DNA of 64,000 nucleotides, taken from Prorocentrum cordatum. Lineage: Eukaryota; Sar; Dinophyceae; Prorocentrales; Prorocentraceae. Of the stretch, positions 21,547-31,559 are shown in pieces (within the stretch, counting starts at the first letter, position 1; every line of letters begins with the position of its first letter). Both the position numbers and the translations under genes were made by a program. The stretch lies in NCBI GenBank assembly GCA_963575745.1, contig CAUYUJ010013891.1, forward strand, positions 174,000 to 237,999. The letters are read 5' to 3'. The notes under the pieces were generated by a model, which was given only the letters and a program-made list of their open reading frames with translations, was not told the origin of the DNA and did no database searches.

Positions 21547-22514
21547 AGTTGGGTAGTGGTGGGGATACTGGGACAGTGGTGGGGGCGGTGGTGGCGGGGA
21601 CAGTGGTGTGGGGACAGTGGGGCAGCGGTGCGGACAGTGGGACAGTGGTGGGGGTGGTGGTGGCGGGGACAGCGGCGAGGGGACAGCGGGACAGTGGGGA
21701 CAGTGGGACTGTGGTGGGGACGATAGAGGTTGGGACAGTGGTGATGGCGGTGGTGAGGACGGTGGTGGGACAGTAATGCAGTGGGGAGAGTGGCGGGGAC
21801 AGTGGGGACAGTGGGACAGTGGTGGGGACACTGGGGACAGTGGGGCAGCACAGTGGGACAGCGGCGGGGACAATAGGGACAGTGGGACAGCGGCGGGAAC
21901 AGTGGGGACAGTGGGACAGTGGTGGGGGCAGTGGGGACAATGGGGAGACTGGGACCGTGGTGGGACAATGGTGGGGGGAATGGGGACAGTGAGACACTGA
22001 CGGGGGTACTGGTGGGGACAGCGGGGACGATGGTGGGAACAGTGGGGACTGGGACAGTGGTGGGGGCGGTGGTGGTGGGGAGAGTGGTGTGGGGACAGTG
22101 GGACTGTGGCGGGGATTGGGAACAGTGGGACGATGGTGGGGACAGTGGTGGTGGGGGCAGTGGTGAGGGCGGTGGCGAGGACGGTGGTGGGAGAATGGGA
22201 CAAACGTGCAGTGGGGACAGTGATGGGGACAGTGGGGATAGTGGTGGGAACAGTGGGACAACTCAGTGGGACAGCGGCGGGGACAGTGGGACAATGGGAC
22301 ACTGGGGGCAGTGGGACAGTGGTGGGGACCGTGGGGACAGTGGGGAGAGTGGGGCCGTGTTGGGAACAGTGGTGGGGACAGTGGGGACAATGCGACAGTG
22401 GTGGGGGCACTGGTGGGGACAGTGGGGACGGTGGTGGGAACAATGGGGACAGTGGTGGTGGGGGCAGTGGTGCTGGGGACAGCAGTGGGGGATGTGGTGC
22501 GGACGGTGGTGGGG
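21547..22514. repeat. GGGGACAGTGG minisatellite
   Basis: Tandem, degenerate units of about 9-12 bp (GGGGACAGTGG, GGGACAGTGGTGG) run for almost 1 kb with strong strand asymmetry: the plus strand is very G-rich and poor in C. All frames over it are Gly/Val/Asp/Thr or Pro/His/Ser simple sequence. Confidence 0.95.
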
Positions 22515-22554
22515 GCCCGGGAGTCGTTTGCCAGCGAAAAGTATCGGGGGGGGT

Positions 22555-22703
22555 TCAAACCGGTAGAGACCCTTTTTCTGCGGGGGTGGACAGAGTTCGA
22601 ATCGGTAGTGACCCCCTCCCGGTTTTCTGCAGAGGGGGGGGGCTCGAACCGAAAATGACCCCCCCCGGTTTTCTGGGCGTGGGGGTTTCGAGCCTGTAGT
22701 GTT
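22555..22703. repeat. About 45-bp sub-repeats within the right arm
   Basis: The right arm contains three to four tandem sub-units, each with a TTCRAA or CTCGAACC core, a GTAGTGACCCC or AAAATGACCCC middle and a CGGTTTTCTG end. The left arm contains the inverted equivalent around 21405-21465. The best core (GGTTCGAACC, at 21489 in the left arm) matches the consensus of an RNA polymerase III B box. Confidence 0.75.
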
Positions 22704-22934
22704 ATGATGTTCCAACCTACTTTAGCCTTGACCACCAGAATATAGTTTCGAGCGCCAGAACAGCACCCCAAAACTCGAGCATTTTCACGTGTCGGGCCCT
22801 GGGAGACACTCGCCCGACACTGTTTCGACACTTTTCCAACCTTCTTTCGACAATTTTCCGGGTGCTCGAATCTATCTCTGGGATGTGGTCCTTAAGTACG
22901 ATGGGAACAGCATGAGTTTAGTGACTTCCTTGGT

Positions 22935-23055
22935 TTTCCGGAGAGGGGGCGGGGGGGGTTAGGGGGGGGGGGATGCCGGGGAAAAGGGGGGGGGATTTTC
23001 GAAGGGGGAGGCCCGGGCCCCGGAAGAAGAGGGCTGCGAGGGGGGGGGATATTCC
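22935..23055. repeat. G-homopolymer-rich block
   Basis: Several runs of seven to ten G occur within 120 bp (for example near 22952, 22965, 22987 and 23041), giving many potential G-quadruplex combinations. No gene is present. Confidence 0.85.
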
Positions 23056-23149
23056 GCAGTAGAGCGGCGGTGGATTACGCTCTCTCGCAGTCTGAAACCA
23101 ACGCATGCAGCGTGCCGAGAGAAGAGCATAGCGGCCCCCCACCACGAGA

Positions 23150-23272
23150 ACTTGCTCGCCAAGCGGTTTGCGCGCACGGCGAAGTTGGAATCCAACTCCC
23201 ATTTAGCTAGCTATTCGCGCGTGGGGGCGAAGGCCAGAGTCGCCAAGTCACCGCCAATACTCGACGAGTGAT
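23150..23272 (+). pseudogene. Short PPR-like remnant
   Basis: One frame reads TAKLESNSHLASYSRVGAKA, close to the PPR module linker EAKLEPN-ISY. It matches the linker fragments at 20143 and 20787 and ends at a TGA. It is probably a further scrap of the PPR-type pseudogene. Confidence 0.4.
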
Positions 23273-23676
23273 TGCGCGGGCCTGGTGGATGACGCTGGCG
23301 TGGGCGCGGAAATACGGCATGCGCGCGGCCAGCCGCGCTGGCCGCGCGCGGCCCGGGGGCGCGCGTGAGCGGCGGGAGCGACTTAGCTTCTTGCAAAGCG
23401 TGCTTCATCCAGTGAAATGCGCGCAAGCTCCTGTCTGACGTCTCGCAACGGCACCGTCGTCGCAACGCGCTGGGCCCTCGGACGTGCTTCCGTGAATTCA
23501 AAACGATGGCGATTTCGCCACGCGAGCATTCAACCTCCGAGTGTTCGCCTCGGCAAGCCGGGGAACTGCCGGCAACGCGGCCTGCTCAATATCCCTTGCG
23601 TCCTTCGCGTGGATGATGAGGCGCCGGACATCCCTGGCAGCAAGGCCCAAGCGCGGCATGGGCGGCGGCGCTGATT

Positions 23677-24105
23677 GGGCAGTAATAACTTGTTATTGCA
23701 AGTCATAAGTCGACGCCCCCTGGCGGGAGTGTCCCGCCGTCGGCGCACCGCGCGATGGCGGGCGCCCGCATGTCCACCCGCCGCGCGCCGCCGCTGCGTC
23801 GGGCGGGCCTGGCCCCGCGCGGGCATGCTGGCGTGCCCCGCGGCCGTGCGTCGGGGCCCTTCCTCCCTCCGCTCCTCCGCGCGCGGTCGCGTTGTCTCCT
23901 CTTTGCCGCCTGGCCGCGGGGCGGGATATCAAGTGCCCGGTCATGTCTGCAGCGCCCCGCCTGCCTAGTGTGCACTCTTAAGGTGGGGCGGCTGGCCGGG
24001 GCGTGGTCCTCCTGTCTGCCAGCGCGCCGCTCTGGGCCAACCCCAGGGGCGACGCGCGGGGCGCCCGTTCGCCAGAGTGCGTCGGACGCGACCGCGGTCG
24101 GGCTT
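23677..24105 (+). repeat. Terminal direct repeat A1
   Basis: Begins GGGCAGTAATAACTTGTTAT and is nearly identical over about 429 bp to 33033-33460. It ends at a shared ACCGCGGTCG. It marks the left end of the DIRS-like element. Confidence 0.9.
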
Positions 24106-24368
24106 CACGGCCCTGAGGGGTCGCGGCATTGCTATCAAGCCCAGAGTGGCCTCTTGCGTCGGCCCAGTGTGACCAACGTGCCCATAGGATTCCCCCTCGC
24201 GGGTCAAGAGCGACCCTCGTCTGGCGGCCCAGAGTGGCCATTCAGTAGCAGGGCGGCCGATGCCAGCCCGCATGTCTGGCGGCCCTAGAGCGGCCTATCT
24301 TCGATAGGGCGGCCGCTGCGGCTTGCCTGACTGCCGGCAGACCCGCGCGTCTCGCTTGGGGGCCCATT

Positions 24369-25058
24369 GTGGCCAATCGTTGCAAACGTTTCTTTCGCAT
24401 TCCCAGCGAACAGTCGAGCGCGAGACTCGCAGCGCGCCAGACTCGCAGCGCAAAGGCAGCGAACTCCCGCCGTCGGTCGACGGTTTTTGCTCTGGCCGCC
24501 GCAGGTTCGCAGCGGCTCCGAATGTCGGGTGAAGTCAGCGGCTTCTGCTTGCTTGCGATTGCGGAGCAGGCTGCGCAGGCGGCGCTCGCGCCGTTCGAGG
24601 CGAAAACAGAGAGGGGCTCCTTGGTGCGCACCGCATCCCGCGCGCGGGTCGCGCACGCAGACACAGTGTTGTCGCAGGCGCGCGAGCGGCTTCGCTACCT
24701 GCTGGTTGAGGGGGCGGGCCCCAGGCTGCAGGGGCGAGCGCCAAGGGGCCCGCCCCTAGCCATGCCAGCACCACCTGCCAACGAGAGCTGCTGGTCGCCA
24801 GTCCGACTCGGAGCAGTCGGCCCTCGGTTAGTAAGGCTGGAGCATGTGTGGGCTGAACTGCGCTTTGCCCTGGCCCAATGCGCACCGCGTTTGCCGCGCG
24901 ACGTCTGCCTTGTCATAATGGGCTACGCTAAGCCCCAGATCGTCTCTGCGCCCGTGATGCGCTACCGTCTAATGGACAATCCAGACAGCGGCGATGAAGC
25001 GCACTTCCGCCGGGCAAAGCTGCGAGCGCGCCCGCCAGCGCGGGTCGCGGGCGCCTAG
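24369..25058 (+). CDS. Unrecognised ORF at the 5' side of the DIRS-like element
   Basis: A 229-codon frame. Its first part (24445-24534) is a rearranged copy of two blocks found in the recombinase coding region, so it is partly derived sequence. Later residues (LAIAEQAAQAALAPFEAKTE and AQCAPRLPRDVCLVIMGYAK) are protein-like. No motif is recognised; it may be the start of a gag-like protein. Confidence 0.35.
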   Translation: MANRCKRFFRIPSEQSSARLAARQTRSAKAANSRRRSTVFALAAAGSQRLRMSGEVSGFCLLAIAEQAAQAALAPFEAKTERGSLVRTASRARVAHADTVLSQARERLRYLLVEGAGPRLQGRAPRGPPLAMPAPPANESCWSPVRLGAVGPRLVRLEHVWAELRFALAQCAPRLPRDVCLVIMGYAKPQIVSAPVMRYRLMDNPDSGDEAHFRRAKLRARPPARVAGA

Positions 25059-25761
25059 GGCGGCGCACGCGACCACGACGCTTTCAACACACGCGCGCGC
25101 TCGTGCCGCGCGTGTCGTCCCAGTGTGGATTTGCGCGCTCCCTCCCGCAACTGGAGGCCGCATTAGGGTCGCTGCGCGGGCTACTGAGTGCGCCGCGTAG
25201 CGATGTCGTCTGACGACGAGGTGCCGTCAACGCAGCCCGCCCCACGTCGCGAGACGTGTCACATTGGCCCTCTCGCGTGCTCTTACTCTCGCGTGTGCGG
25301 GCGGCGGGGGCATCAAGCCCCCCGGCGCGATCGCAGCAGATCGTCGCCGCGGAGGCGCACATCTGCCGCAGGGCCCTCAGGCAGCCCCTCGATGGAGCTG
25401 ACGGCCACGGTGCCGCTTGGGCCGTGCGCACGAAGCGCGAGGATCGACCAGCTGGCCAGCGCCTGCCCGCTCGGTAAGACGCGTGACCCGCGCTCACGGC
25501 CATAAGCGGACCAGGTTTCCGCAGGCATCTCGCGTTGCGTTCCCGGCGCCGCCGTTCCTCCCCCGCGTTCGGGGTGCGCGCGTTCGTTTTGCGTCTGCGA
25601 AGCGGCGGGCCAGGTATCTGCAGGCACCTCGCTCGTGTTGCTACCGGCGTCGCCGTCTTTCTGTGCGCGTGTTGAGTGCGCTGCGCTGCGGTCGGCCCGC
25701 CGCGTGATCCCCGCGTGTGCGAGCAGTGCCACGCTTGTGTTTTCTGGCTTCTTTGTTCGTG

Positions 25762-26770
25762 ATGGCGGACGGACCGCTGCTGAGCTTTCTGCGCCAAGAC
25801 CCCGTGTTCGGGGCAGAATGGTCGGACATCGAATACAAGGCTGCGATTGACTGCCTAGGCGCTAATAAGCTGCTGACGCCAGCGCAGCTGGCGAACATTC
25901 GGCTAGAAGAGCTGTCAGGCTCGGAGGGCCTGCCGGCGGGCGTGAAAGGCGCGCTCCGCCGCGCGCTGGAGCGCGCCACAACTGCGGGTAAGCAGGCAGC
26001 GCGCGCGAGCGCGCCCGGCGAGCCCCCCTGGTCTGCACGCTCGCATCGGGGCGGAGGCCAATGTGGAAATGGCCGCCCCCGTGCACCACGTAGACGTGGG
26101 CGCTGAGTTGGCGACGATTACGTTGAACGGCCTCAGCCAGACGATCTGGCCGAGGCGCGCCCTAACGTGAGGCGCGCCAGCGGCGGTGACAGCGGTCGCT
26201 GCCCTGCACAGGAGCGAGAAATGTGATTGGATGGCTGCCGAGGTCGCACGCGCGAGAAAGAGGGGCTGCGCGAATCCTTTCGTTTACTCTGATTTGCGCG
26301 GCTTTCTCCCGACCTGGGCCGCGAGCGCCCGCGGGGTCGACGACGCAGACGCCAACGGAGTGACGGCTGAGGGCGGCAGTAAAGGTCAGCGCGCGTTGTC
26401 GTGGGCCGAGTTTCACCTCGCCTACGACGCATGGGCGATTGCGGCTGCTGCCACTGAGCAGCTATCTTACGCGCGCTGCTTGGAGCATAAGCGATTTTTG
26501 CTCCAGGTCCGCGACGCGCCAGCGCGCGCGCGTAGCGGCGCGCGCGCCCGTTGCCTTTCGCGAGGTGGCTTTGGAAGCTCCGTTCGCGGGCCGCAAGGCG
26601 GGGCTTGGGCTCCTGTACGACAAAATCGCCCGCAAGAGCTGGGCCGAGCGCTCGCGACAGAGCGGCCTCGAGAAGTTCAATATTGAGGAGGCCTCGAAAG
26701 GGCTCGACGCGTTGTCCCTGCGGTCTGCCGAGAACGAGTTCGACCGCGCAGCCAAGGTCGCCCGCGCGTG
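25762..26770 (+). pseudogene. Gag-like ORF1 of the DIRS-like element
   Basis: An ATG at 25762 opens MADGPLLSFLRQDPVFGAEW, followed by IDCLGANKLLTPAQLANIRL and LPAGVKGALRRALERA. The spacing is reminiscent of a sterile-alpha-motif fold. After a register change, about 26395-26510 reads ALSWAEFHLAYDAWAIAAAA and CLEHKRFLLQV, and about 26555-26770 reads GLLYDKIARKSWAERS. The pattern W-x2-F-x2-AY ... L-x2-K ... YD-x2-AR is what I expect of DIRS-type Gag proteins. Gag would package element RNA in the cytoplasm. Frames change at least twice, so it is broken. Confidence 0.5.
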
Positions 26771-27356
26771 CCGGGGGCGTCGCGCGTCGCGCGTGACAGT
26801 TGCGTTTGCAGGCGCAGGGGCAGGCCGCCCAGGCCACGCCCGCGGGCAACGGCCGCGGCAGTGGCCGCGCCGCGCCGAACAAGGGCGCGGCGGAGACGCG
26901 CTCTGCGCATTCCGGTGCGTCCTGGCACAGCGGCGGCTGGGGCCGATCTACGTGGAAGACGGGCGCGCGGGGCAGCTCGAAAAGGCCGGCGCGCCAGACG
27001 CGCCGCGCACGCCGCCCCGGCCCGCGAAATGGGCCAAGAAGTACGGGGGCGCTCGACGTCCCCGATTCGCGGCGCCCTCGCAATGATTGCGCGGTCGCGC
27101 CGTTCGCTCCGCGGCCGCGCGCGCGGCAGGCGCTGCTGCAGATAACGCAGGCGGCGCCCGTGACCTGCGTGGCTTTCCTGCCTGGCGCAGCGCGCCGGCC
27201 TCGCGCTGAGGCATTTTGACGAATTCGCCTGCGGTTACATTTCTATGAAGAGAGGGCCATTCGCGCGCGGCCCGTCCCAAGGCGCGTAGCGTTCCTGCTC
27301 GCGCGCATGGCGCGGCGCGCGGCGTTGCACGCAGGTCTGGTATCGCCTTATCCGCG

Positions 27357-27908
27357 GTGGGTGCACCCGTGGAAGGCGTGCAAGCATCCCGCAGAGGCCA
27401 GGGCTTCTCGTGCGAGGCCCTGCTCGGCTTGGGGGTGCGCTACCAATGCTCTCGCGCCCTCGTCCTGCCCACGCGCGTTGGTGGAGTGTGGCGGTTGGCA
27501 TCGGTTGCCACCGCAAACGCGCGCATCGGCGGCGTCGCGCCTCTCGTGGAGTCAGCGGCGGCAGAGTTTTGTTGCAAGAGAGGACGCGCAGGGGCTCACG
27601 GTTGCGCAGTCATCGCACTCTTGTGTTATGGCGGTGCGGCCACAACGGTCAAGCATCATGCCGGCGGCGCCGCCGCCGCCGAAACGACGTTGCACGGCGC
27701 AGAGTGCGCCCTCAAGCGCGACTTCATACGTCAGGCCCAAGGCAGGGCATGCGAATTTGAAAAGAAGATCACGTTGGCGACAGACGTCTCAGATGCGGCG
27801 CGCTGGATCAGCGAGCGCACGCCCGGCGCGGTCCGGCGAGCGCGCGAAGAAGCCGTTTGGCGCATTGAAACTTGGGCCCGCCAGCTCGAGCAGAGTGGCG
27901 CCATCTAG
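27357..27908 (+). CDS. Unrecognised internal ORF of the DIRS-like element
   Basis: A 183-codon frame that ends at TAG 27906. Its second half (KKITLATDVSDAARWISERT and RAREEAVWRIETWARQLEQS) is helix-rich and convincing as protein. It lies between gag and RT and could be the gag C-terminal part or a pol N-terminal domain. No catalytic motif, zinc knuckle or methyltransferase signature is seen. Confidence 0.4.
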   Translation: MGAPVEGVQASRRGQGFSCEALLGLGVRYQCSRALVLPTRVGGVWRLASVATANARIGGVAPLVESAAAEFCCKRGRAGAHGCAVIALLCYGGAATTVKHHAGGAAAAETTLHGAECALKRDFIRQAQGRACEFEKKITLATDVSDAARWISERTPGAVRRAREEAVWRIETWARQLEQSGAI

Positions 27909-28255
27909 GCGTGGCACCGCGGCGCAGACGAAGGCGTTCGCGGGGTCGCCTGGTATGTCAACGGGCCGGTGCTTGCAGAGCTGGCGGCCATCATTGGACA
28001 CATTGATCGCGAATGCGTGGAGTTCTTTCGTCGGGCGTGCCCACGTGCCGCCGTCGTTTGTCATCGCGCGCCCGTCGCGCGCGAGGGGGCGCCCCTGCTG
28101 GGTGAATTTTTCACGCTTCGCGTATCCCCACCAGCCCATCCCCAAACAGCAACTCCAGCGAAGCATGCCGACAGTCGTGTTTTTTCTGGCGTATTTCTGC
28201 CTGCTCTCGCATATCTACCCTGTTCCTATGCCCCCCTGCCGCCTTGCACATCCAC

Positions 28256-28860
28256 CTAGTGGGGGGAGCGGGAGGAGGACGAGTCCGAGGAGGAGGAGGG
28301 TAGAAGTATGAGTAGTTGTTGTTGTTGTTGTTGTATCGGTAGAAGCATGAGTTGTTGTTGTTGTTGTTGTAGTAGGAGTCGTGGTGGTAGCGGTGGGGGT
28401 AGCGGTAGAAGTCGTAGTCGTTGTCGTTGTCGCAGTGCTTGGGGATATACTAGGGCCTTCTTGGCGATATGTGGGGACATCTTGGGGATATACTAGGGCC
28501 TTCTGGGCGATATGTTGGAGGTCTCGGAGCCCTTTGCGGGCTCTCCCGGGGCGCTCTTAGGGCCCTCTTGGGGCTCTCTGGGAGGGGTCTGGGAGGTATC
28601 TTGGGGCCATCTTTCGGGCGATCGATCGCAGATGGGGCGGGCATTCCCCCCCGTCGGGGCCGCGATCCTCGCGAGGGGCGTCGAATTTTAGCCCTCCCAG
28701 GAGTCGAAAAAGACCCCTCCGACCACCCGCGGAAGGACCTCTCCAGGCCCGGGGGGAGGGGGTAGGGGGAGGGGTAAACCCTTCCCCGAAGGGGAAGAAG
28801 GGGGTTGAGAACAGAGCGGGCTCTCTAAACCACTCACGCCCAAAGGGCTGGTGGGATTGC
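28256..28860. repeat. Nested repeat insertion in the DIRS-like element
   Basis: The block contains GTT triplets (28312-28375), a GGTAGC/GTCGTT region, CTTGGGG-type repeats (28440-28610) and a conserved module (28784-28860) containing CCGAAGGGGAAGA and CGCCCAAAGGGCTG. The last module recurs at 58877-58950. These repeat families occur elsewhere in the window, so the block looks like a later insertion that separates the gag side from the RT side. Confidence 0.65.
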
Positions 28861-29165
28861 CGGCGCCGGGCATTGGCGCGCCTGCTACATTTCCGCAAGA
28901 GAAGTCCACCGAGGTTCTTTTAAAGGGCGCCCGGGCGGCAAACAAGCGTCTGCTCGCGCGTTTGCGCTCCGACCCCAACGCGCAAGAGTTGTGGGGCCTC
29001 ACGGATAAAGACTTCCGATTATGGAAGACGCGAGCGCCCGAGGGCCTGTCAGACCTCGACTTGGGCAGTATCATCATGGTGCCCCGGTTCGGGGTAGTAC
29101 AGGGTGTCGGGAGCGACGGCGCCCGCAAGGCGCGCGCGCGCGCGCCCGCGCGAAGCGTTGTTTAA
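28851..29165 (+). CDS. Region leading into RT of the DIRS-like element
   Basis: A frame of 104 codons with ARAANKRLLARLRSDPNAQE, LTDKDFRLWKTRAPEGL and DLGSIIMVPRFGVVQG. It is convincing as protein and stands immediately before the RT motifs, so it is probably the pol N-terminal or connecting region. It ends at a TAA within a CGCG-rich run (29162-29164). Confidence 0.45.
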   Translation: MGLPAPGIGAPATFPQEKSTEVLLKGARAANKRLLARLRSDPNAQELWGLTDKDFRLWKTRAPEGLSDLDLGSIIMVPRFGVVQGVGSDGARKARARAPARSVV

Positions 29166-29168
29166 AGA

Positions 29169-30090
29169 TTGTCGTGCTCGCGCACTTCGCGGCAGGTTCG
29201 CGCGGTGGACGATTGCTCCATTGCCGGCGTCAACACCGCAACGCGTCCGCGTGAGCGTATGCGGCAGGAGACAATTGATCACCTATACCTGCTTTGCCGA
29301 CTATTCACTGAAACGGTGGCCGCTGCGTCGCGAGGGCGCAATGGCCACGCGCGCCCGGTTTGCAGGCATCCGCTGTGCCGCGCTTGTTCAAGCTCGACAT
29401 CAACGCCGCCTTCCGGAGGCTTCCGCTGCGACCTGAGCATCGGGCTTTGATTAGGGTCATACTCCGTTACAAGGATGAGGTCACGGCGCATGCTCACTGC
29501 GCGTGCCCATTCGGGGCAGGCGCGTCGTCCGCTCTCGGCGCACACCGCGTCGCACTTGTCCCCCGCGCAGTTGCAAGCGTTCATAACTGGGAACGCGTTG
29601 GCGCTCTCATATGCGCGATTCTACGCCGTGTACTCCACGCGGCGATCCTTCGTTACGTGGACGATGTGTTCGGCGCCGAAAGGTGGGCCGAGGCGCGGTG
29701 TGTCACGCGAGCCGGCCGATCGGTCGCCGTCGCGCGCCGCGCGGCAGGTCGAACACCTGCTGGATTGCATCGCGCGCATCGTAAGATGCCTATTGGGCCG
29801 GTCCGCGCTGGCAGACGAGAAGATTTCCTGTGCTGTCCCGCTCGGTATCCTGGGACTTCGCGTCGACCTCTCATCGGAGGGGATGTCGTGCGTTCCGCTG
29901 CCCGACAAGATCGCTAAGTGGACAGCACGTATCATGTTGGCACTCGATTCGGGCATCTTATGCGCAGGCGTGGACCCAGTTTGCGGCCCGCCACGCAGCG
30001 TCGCGGCGCGCGCGGCCAGGTGACGCGAGCAAACTCGCGGGCGCATTAGCCTGGGCATACGGTAACATGTTCAACCGCGCGGGGCGCGCC
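29169..30090 (+). pseudogene. DIRS-like reverse transcriptase (frameshifted)
   Basis: RT motifs are spread over three registers. VRAVDDCSIAGVN (29200-29240, the K/R-x-IDD-type motif) is followed by KLDINAAFRRLPLRPEH (about 29390, motif A with its Asp intact), CPFGAGASS (about 29510), and RYVDDVFGAER (29651-29680, catalytic YVDD). The connection region reads ISCAVPLGILGLRVDLSSEG and later ASKLAGALAWAYGNMFNRAG. The ASKLAG-x-L ... FNRAGRA signature matches DIRS-type elements and is shared with the minus-strand element at 36-37 kb. The enzyme would make element cDNA; here frameshifts block it. Confidence 0.8.
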
Positions 30091-30289
30091 ATGCTCAGGT
30101 GTGTTTTTCTGTACCGTGCGCCGGCAGCGCACCCATTTGCCACGCCCACGTTGCGGCAGGCCGATCTACGCCCAGGCACATCGCGGCTCTCCCGACATGC
30201 CGCGAGCGCTACGGCTAGTGCTGCGGTGGTGGTTGATCGTGCTGGGCGGCGAGCTGGCACAGTCACGAATGTGGTGCGAAGAAGCGGCG

Positions 30290-30855
30290 GGCCCCGTGGC
30301 CCATCTGTTCTGCGACGCAGCCAGCCGCCCGCCCATGGCGGCCGTCGTACTGTTCGCTGACAACAAATGCTACTGGACGTGCATGCCACCTGCCGCCCGG
30401 CACGGCTGCGCAGGTCAGCGTCAGTTCTGGTCGCGACGCGCGCGCACGCGTGCGCCAGGATCTTGAAGGCGTTCCAGCCCAGGGAAGATAATCAAATCAT
30501 GGGCTTGGAAATGCTGAGCATTGCCCTGGGCTTGTGCTCGTTTGAACACCTGCTCCGCCGTCGGCGCGTCGTAATCTGGTCTGACAACGCAGGCGCGCAG
30601 GCCGCCGCCGGCAGCGGCGCCGCGCGCGCGTTCGATCACGCTTGTCTCGCACACGGCCTCTGGGTCAAGATTGCGCAATTGCGGTGTCTAGCACGTGTGG
30701 AGCGGGTGCCGACAGACGAAAATATCGCAGATGATCTGTCCAGGGGTGAGTTCGGGCTGCTGCGGCAGCTCGGCGCAGTGCGAATTGATCCGCACCTGGA
30801 CGAGGCGTTCTGCACGCCAGCGTCATGGACGTCGATGCTCATCCCGACAAGGTGA
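30290..30855 (+). pseudogene. DIRS-like RNase H
   Basis: All four acidic positions are visible: HLFCDAAS (about 30300), IMGLEML (about 30500), VIWSDNAGAQ (about 30572) and ENIADDLSRGE (about 30718). The first lies in a different register from the others, so there is a frameshift near 30370-30480. The VERVPTDENIADDLSRG ending is characteristic of the RNase H that follows RT in DIRS-type elements. The frame closes at TGA 30853-30855. Confidence 0.8.
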
Positions 30856-31559
30856 GCCAGCGCTCGCAGCACGGCTACGCTGCGAGGCAGCCGAAATTCG
30901 GCGCCAGCGATCGGGTATCTCGCGGCGCGCGCCGCGGTTGACGCGCGCCACTCAGCAGGGGCTCACACCGCAAGGTCCACGCGACCTAGCCTGTATCATT
31001 ATGTCTCACGACGATTTCGCCGCTCAGCTGAGCAATGTTCTGCCCAGAGCGTCGCGTGCTGATATCGACGCGGTTTGCTCTTGCCGGCGGTTTAACGGGA
31101 TGACGCGCTGGCAGCACCTCGAGGGTGCGCTGTTCGATGACTTTCTGGGTCGTGAACGCCTTTCTGTCACCGCAGCGACAGCAGTGCGAGAGCTGCTGGC
31201 CCGCCCGCAAGGTGGCGTGCATCGCGGGCGCGCGGGTCGTGCGCGCGCCGCGCGTATTTTTAAGGACGATGGGCGAACGCCAGGCCCAACGGTGGCGAGA
31301 CGGCGCGGGCACGCCCGTCGAGTCAAGGCTCTGCGAGCTCGGCTTCTTCATCGTTTTCTTCCTCGAGCGTGCGGCATTGGGCACCCCGCGTGGTCCGTCG
31401 CAGGCCGCTTCTCTCCGCGCGTTGCACGCGCGCGACGTCTTCGCGCGCGGCCGCGCGCGCAGGGCGCCCCAGAGCCGGCGCCGCCACCGGGGCCCCCACC
31501 CGCGATGCTTACGGCCCGTCGGCGGCGCAGCCGCAGCTCGGCAGCGGACCTAGTGGCAG

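Larger units (their letters stand above)
21400..22703. mobile_element. Inverted-repeat element enclosing a minisatellite
   Basis: The left arm (21400-21546) and right arm (22515-22703) are inverted copies of each other. The left arm, read on the minus strand, gives GGGAATCGTTTGCC, then GGTTCGAACCGGTA, then CCCGGGTTTTCGAG. The right arm on the plus strand gives GGGAGTCGTTTGCC, then GGTTCAAACCGGTA, then CCCGGTTTTCTG. Between them lies a 966-bp G-rich tandem array. No coding capacity is believable. The architecture resembles a non-autonomous inverted-repeat element or an expanded satellite trapped between arms. Confidence 0.75.

Noticed and set aside
21383-22831. 482-codon Pro/Ser/His/Thr frame on the minus strand
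   Set aside because: Product of the GGGGACAGTGG minisatellite read in reverse.
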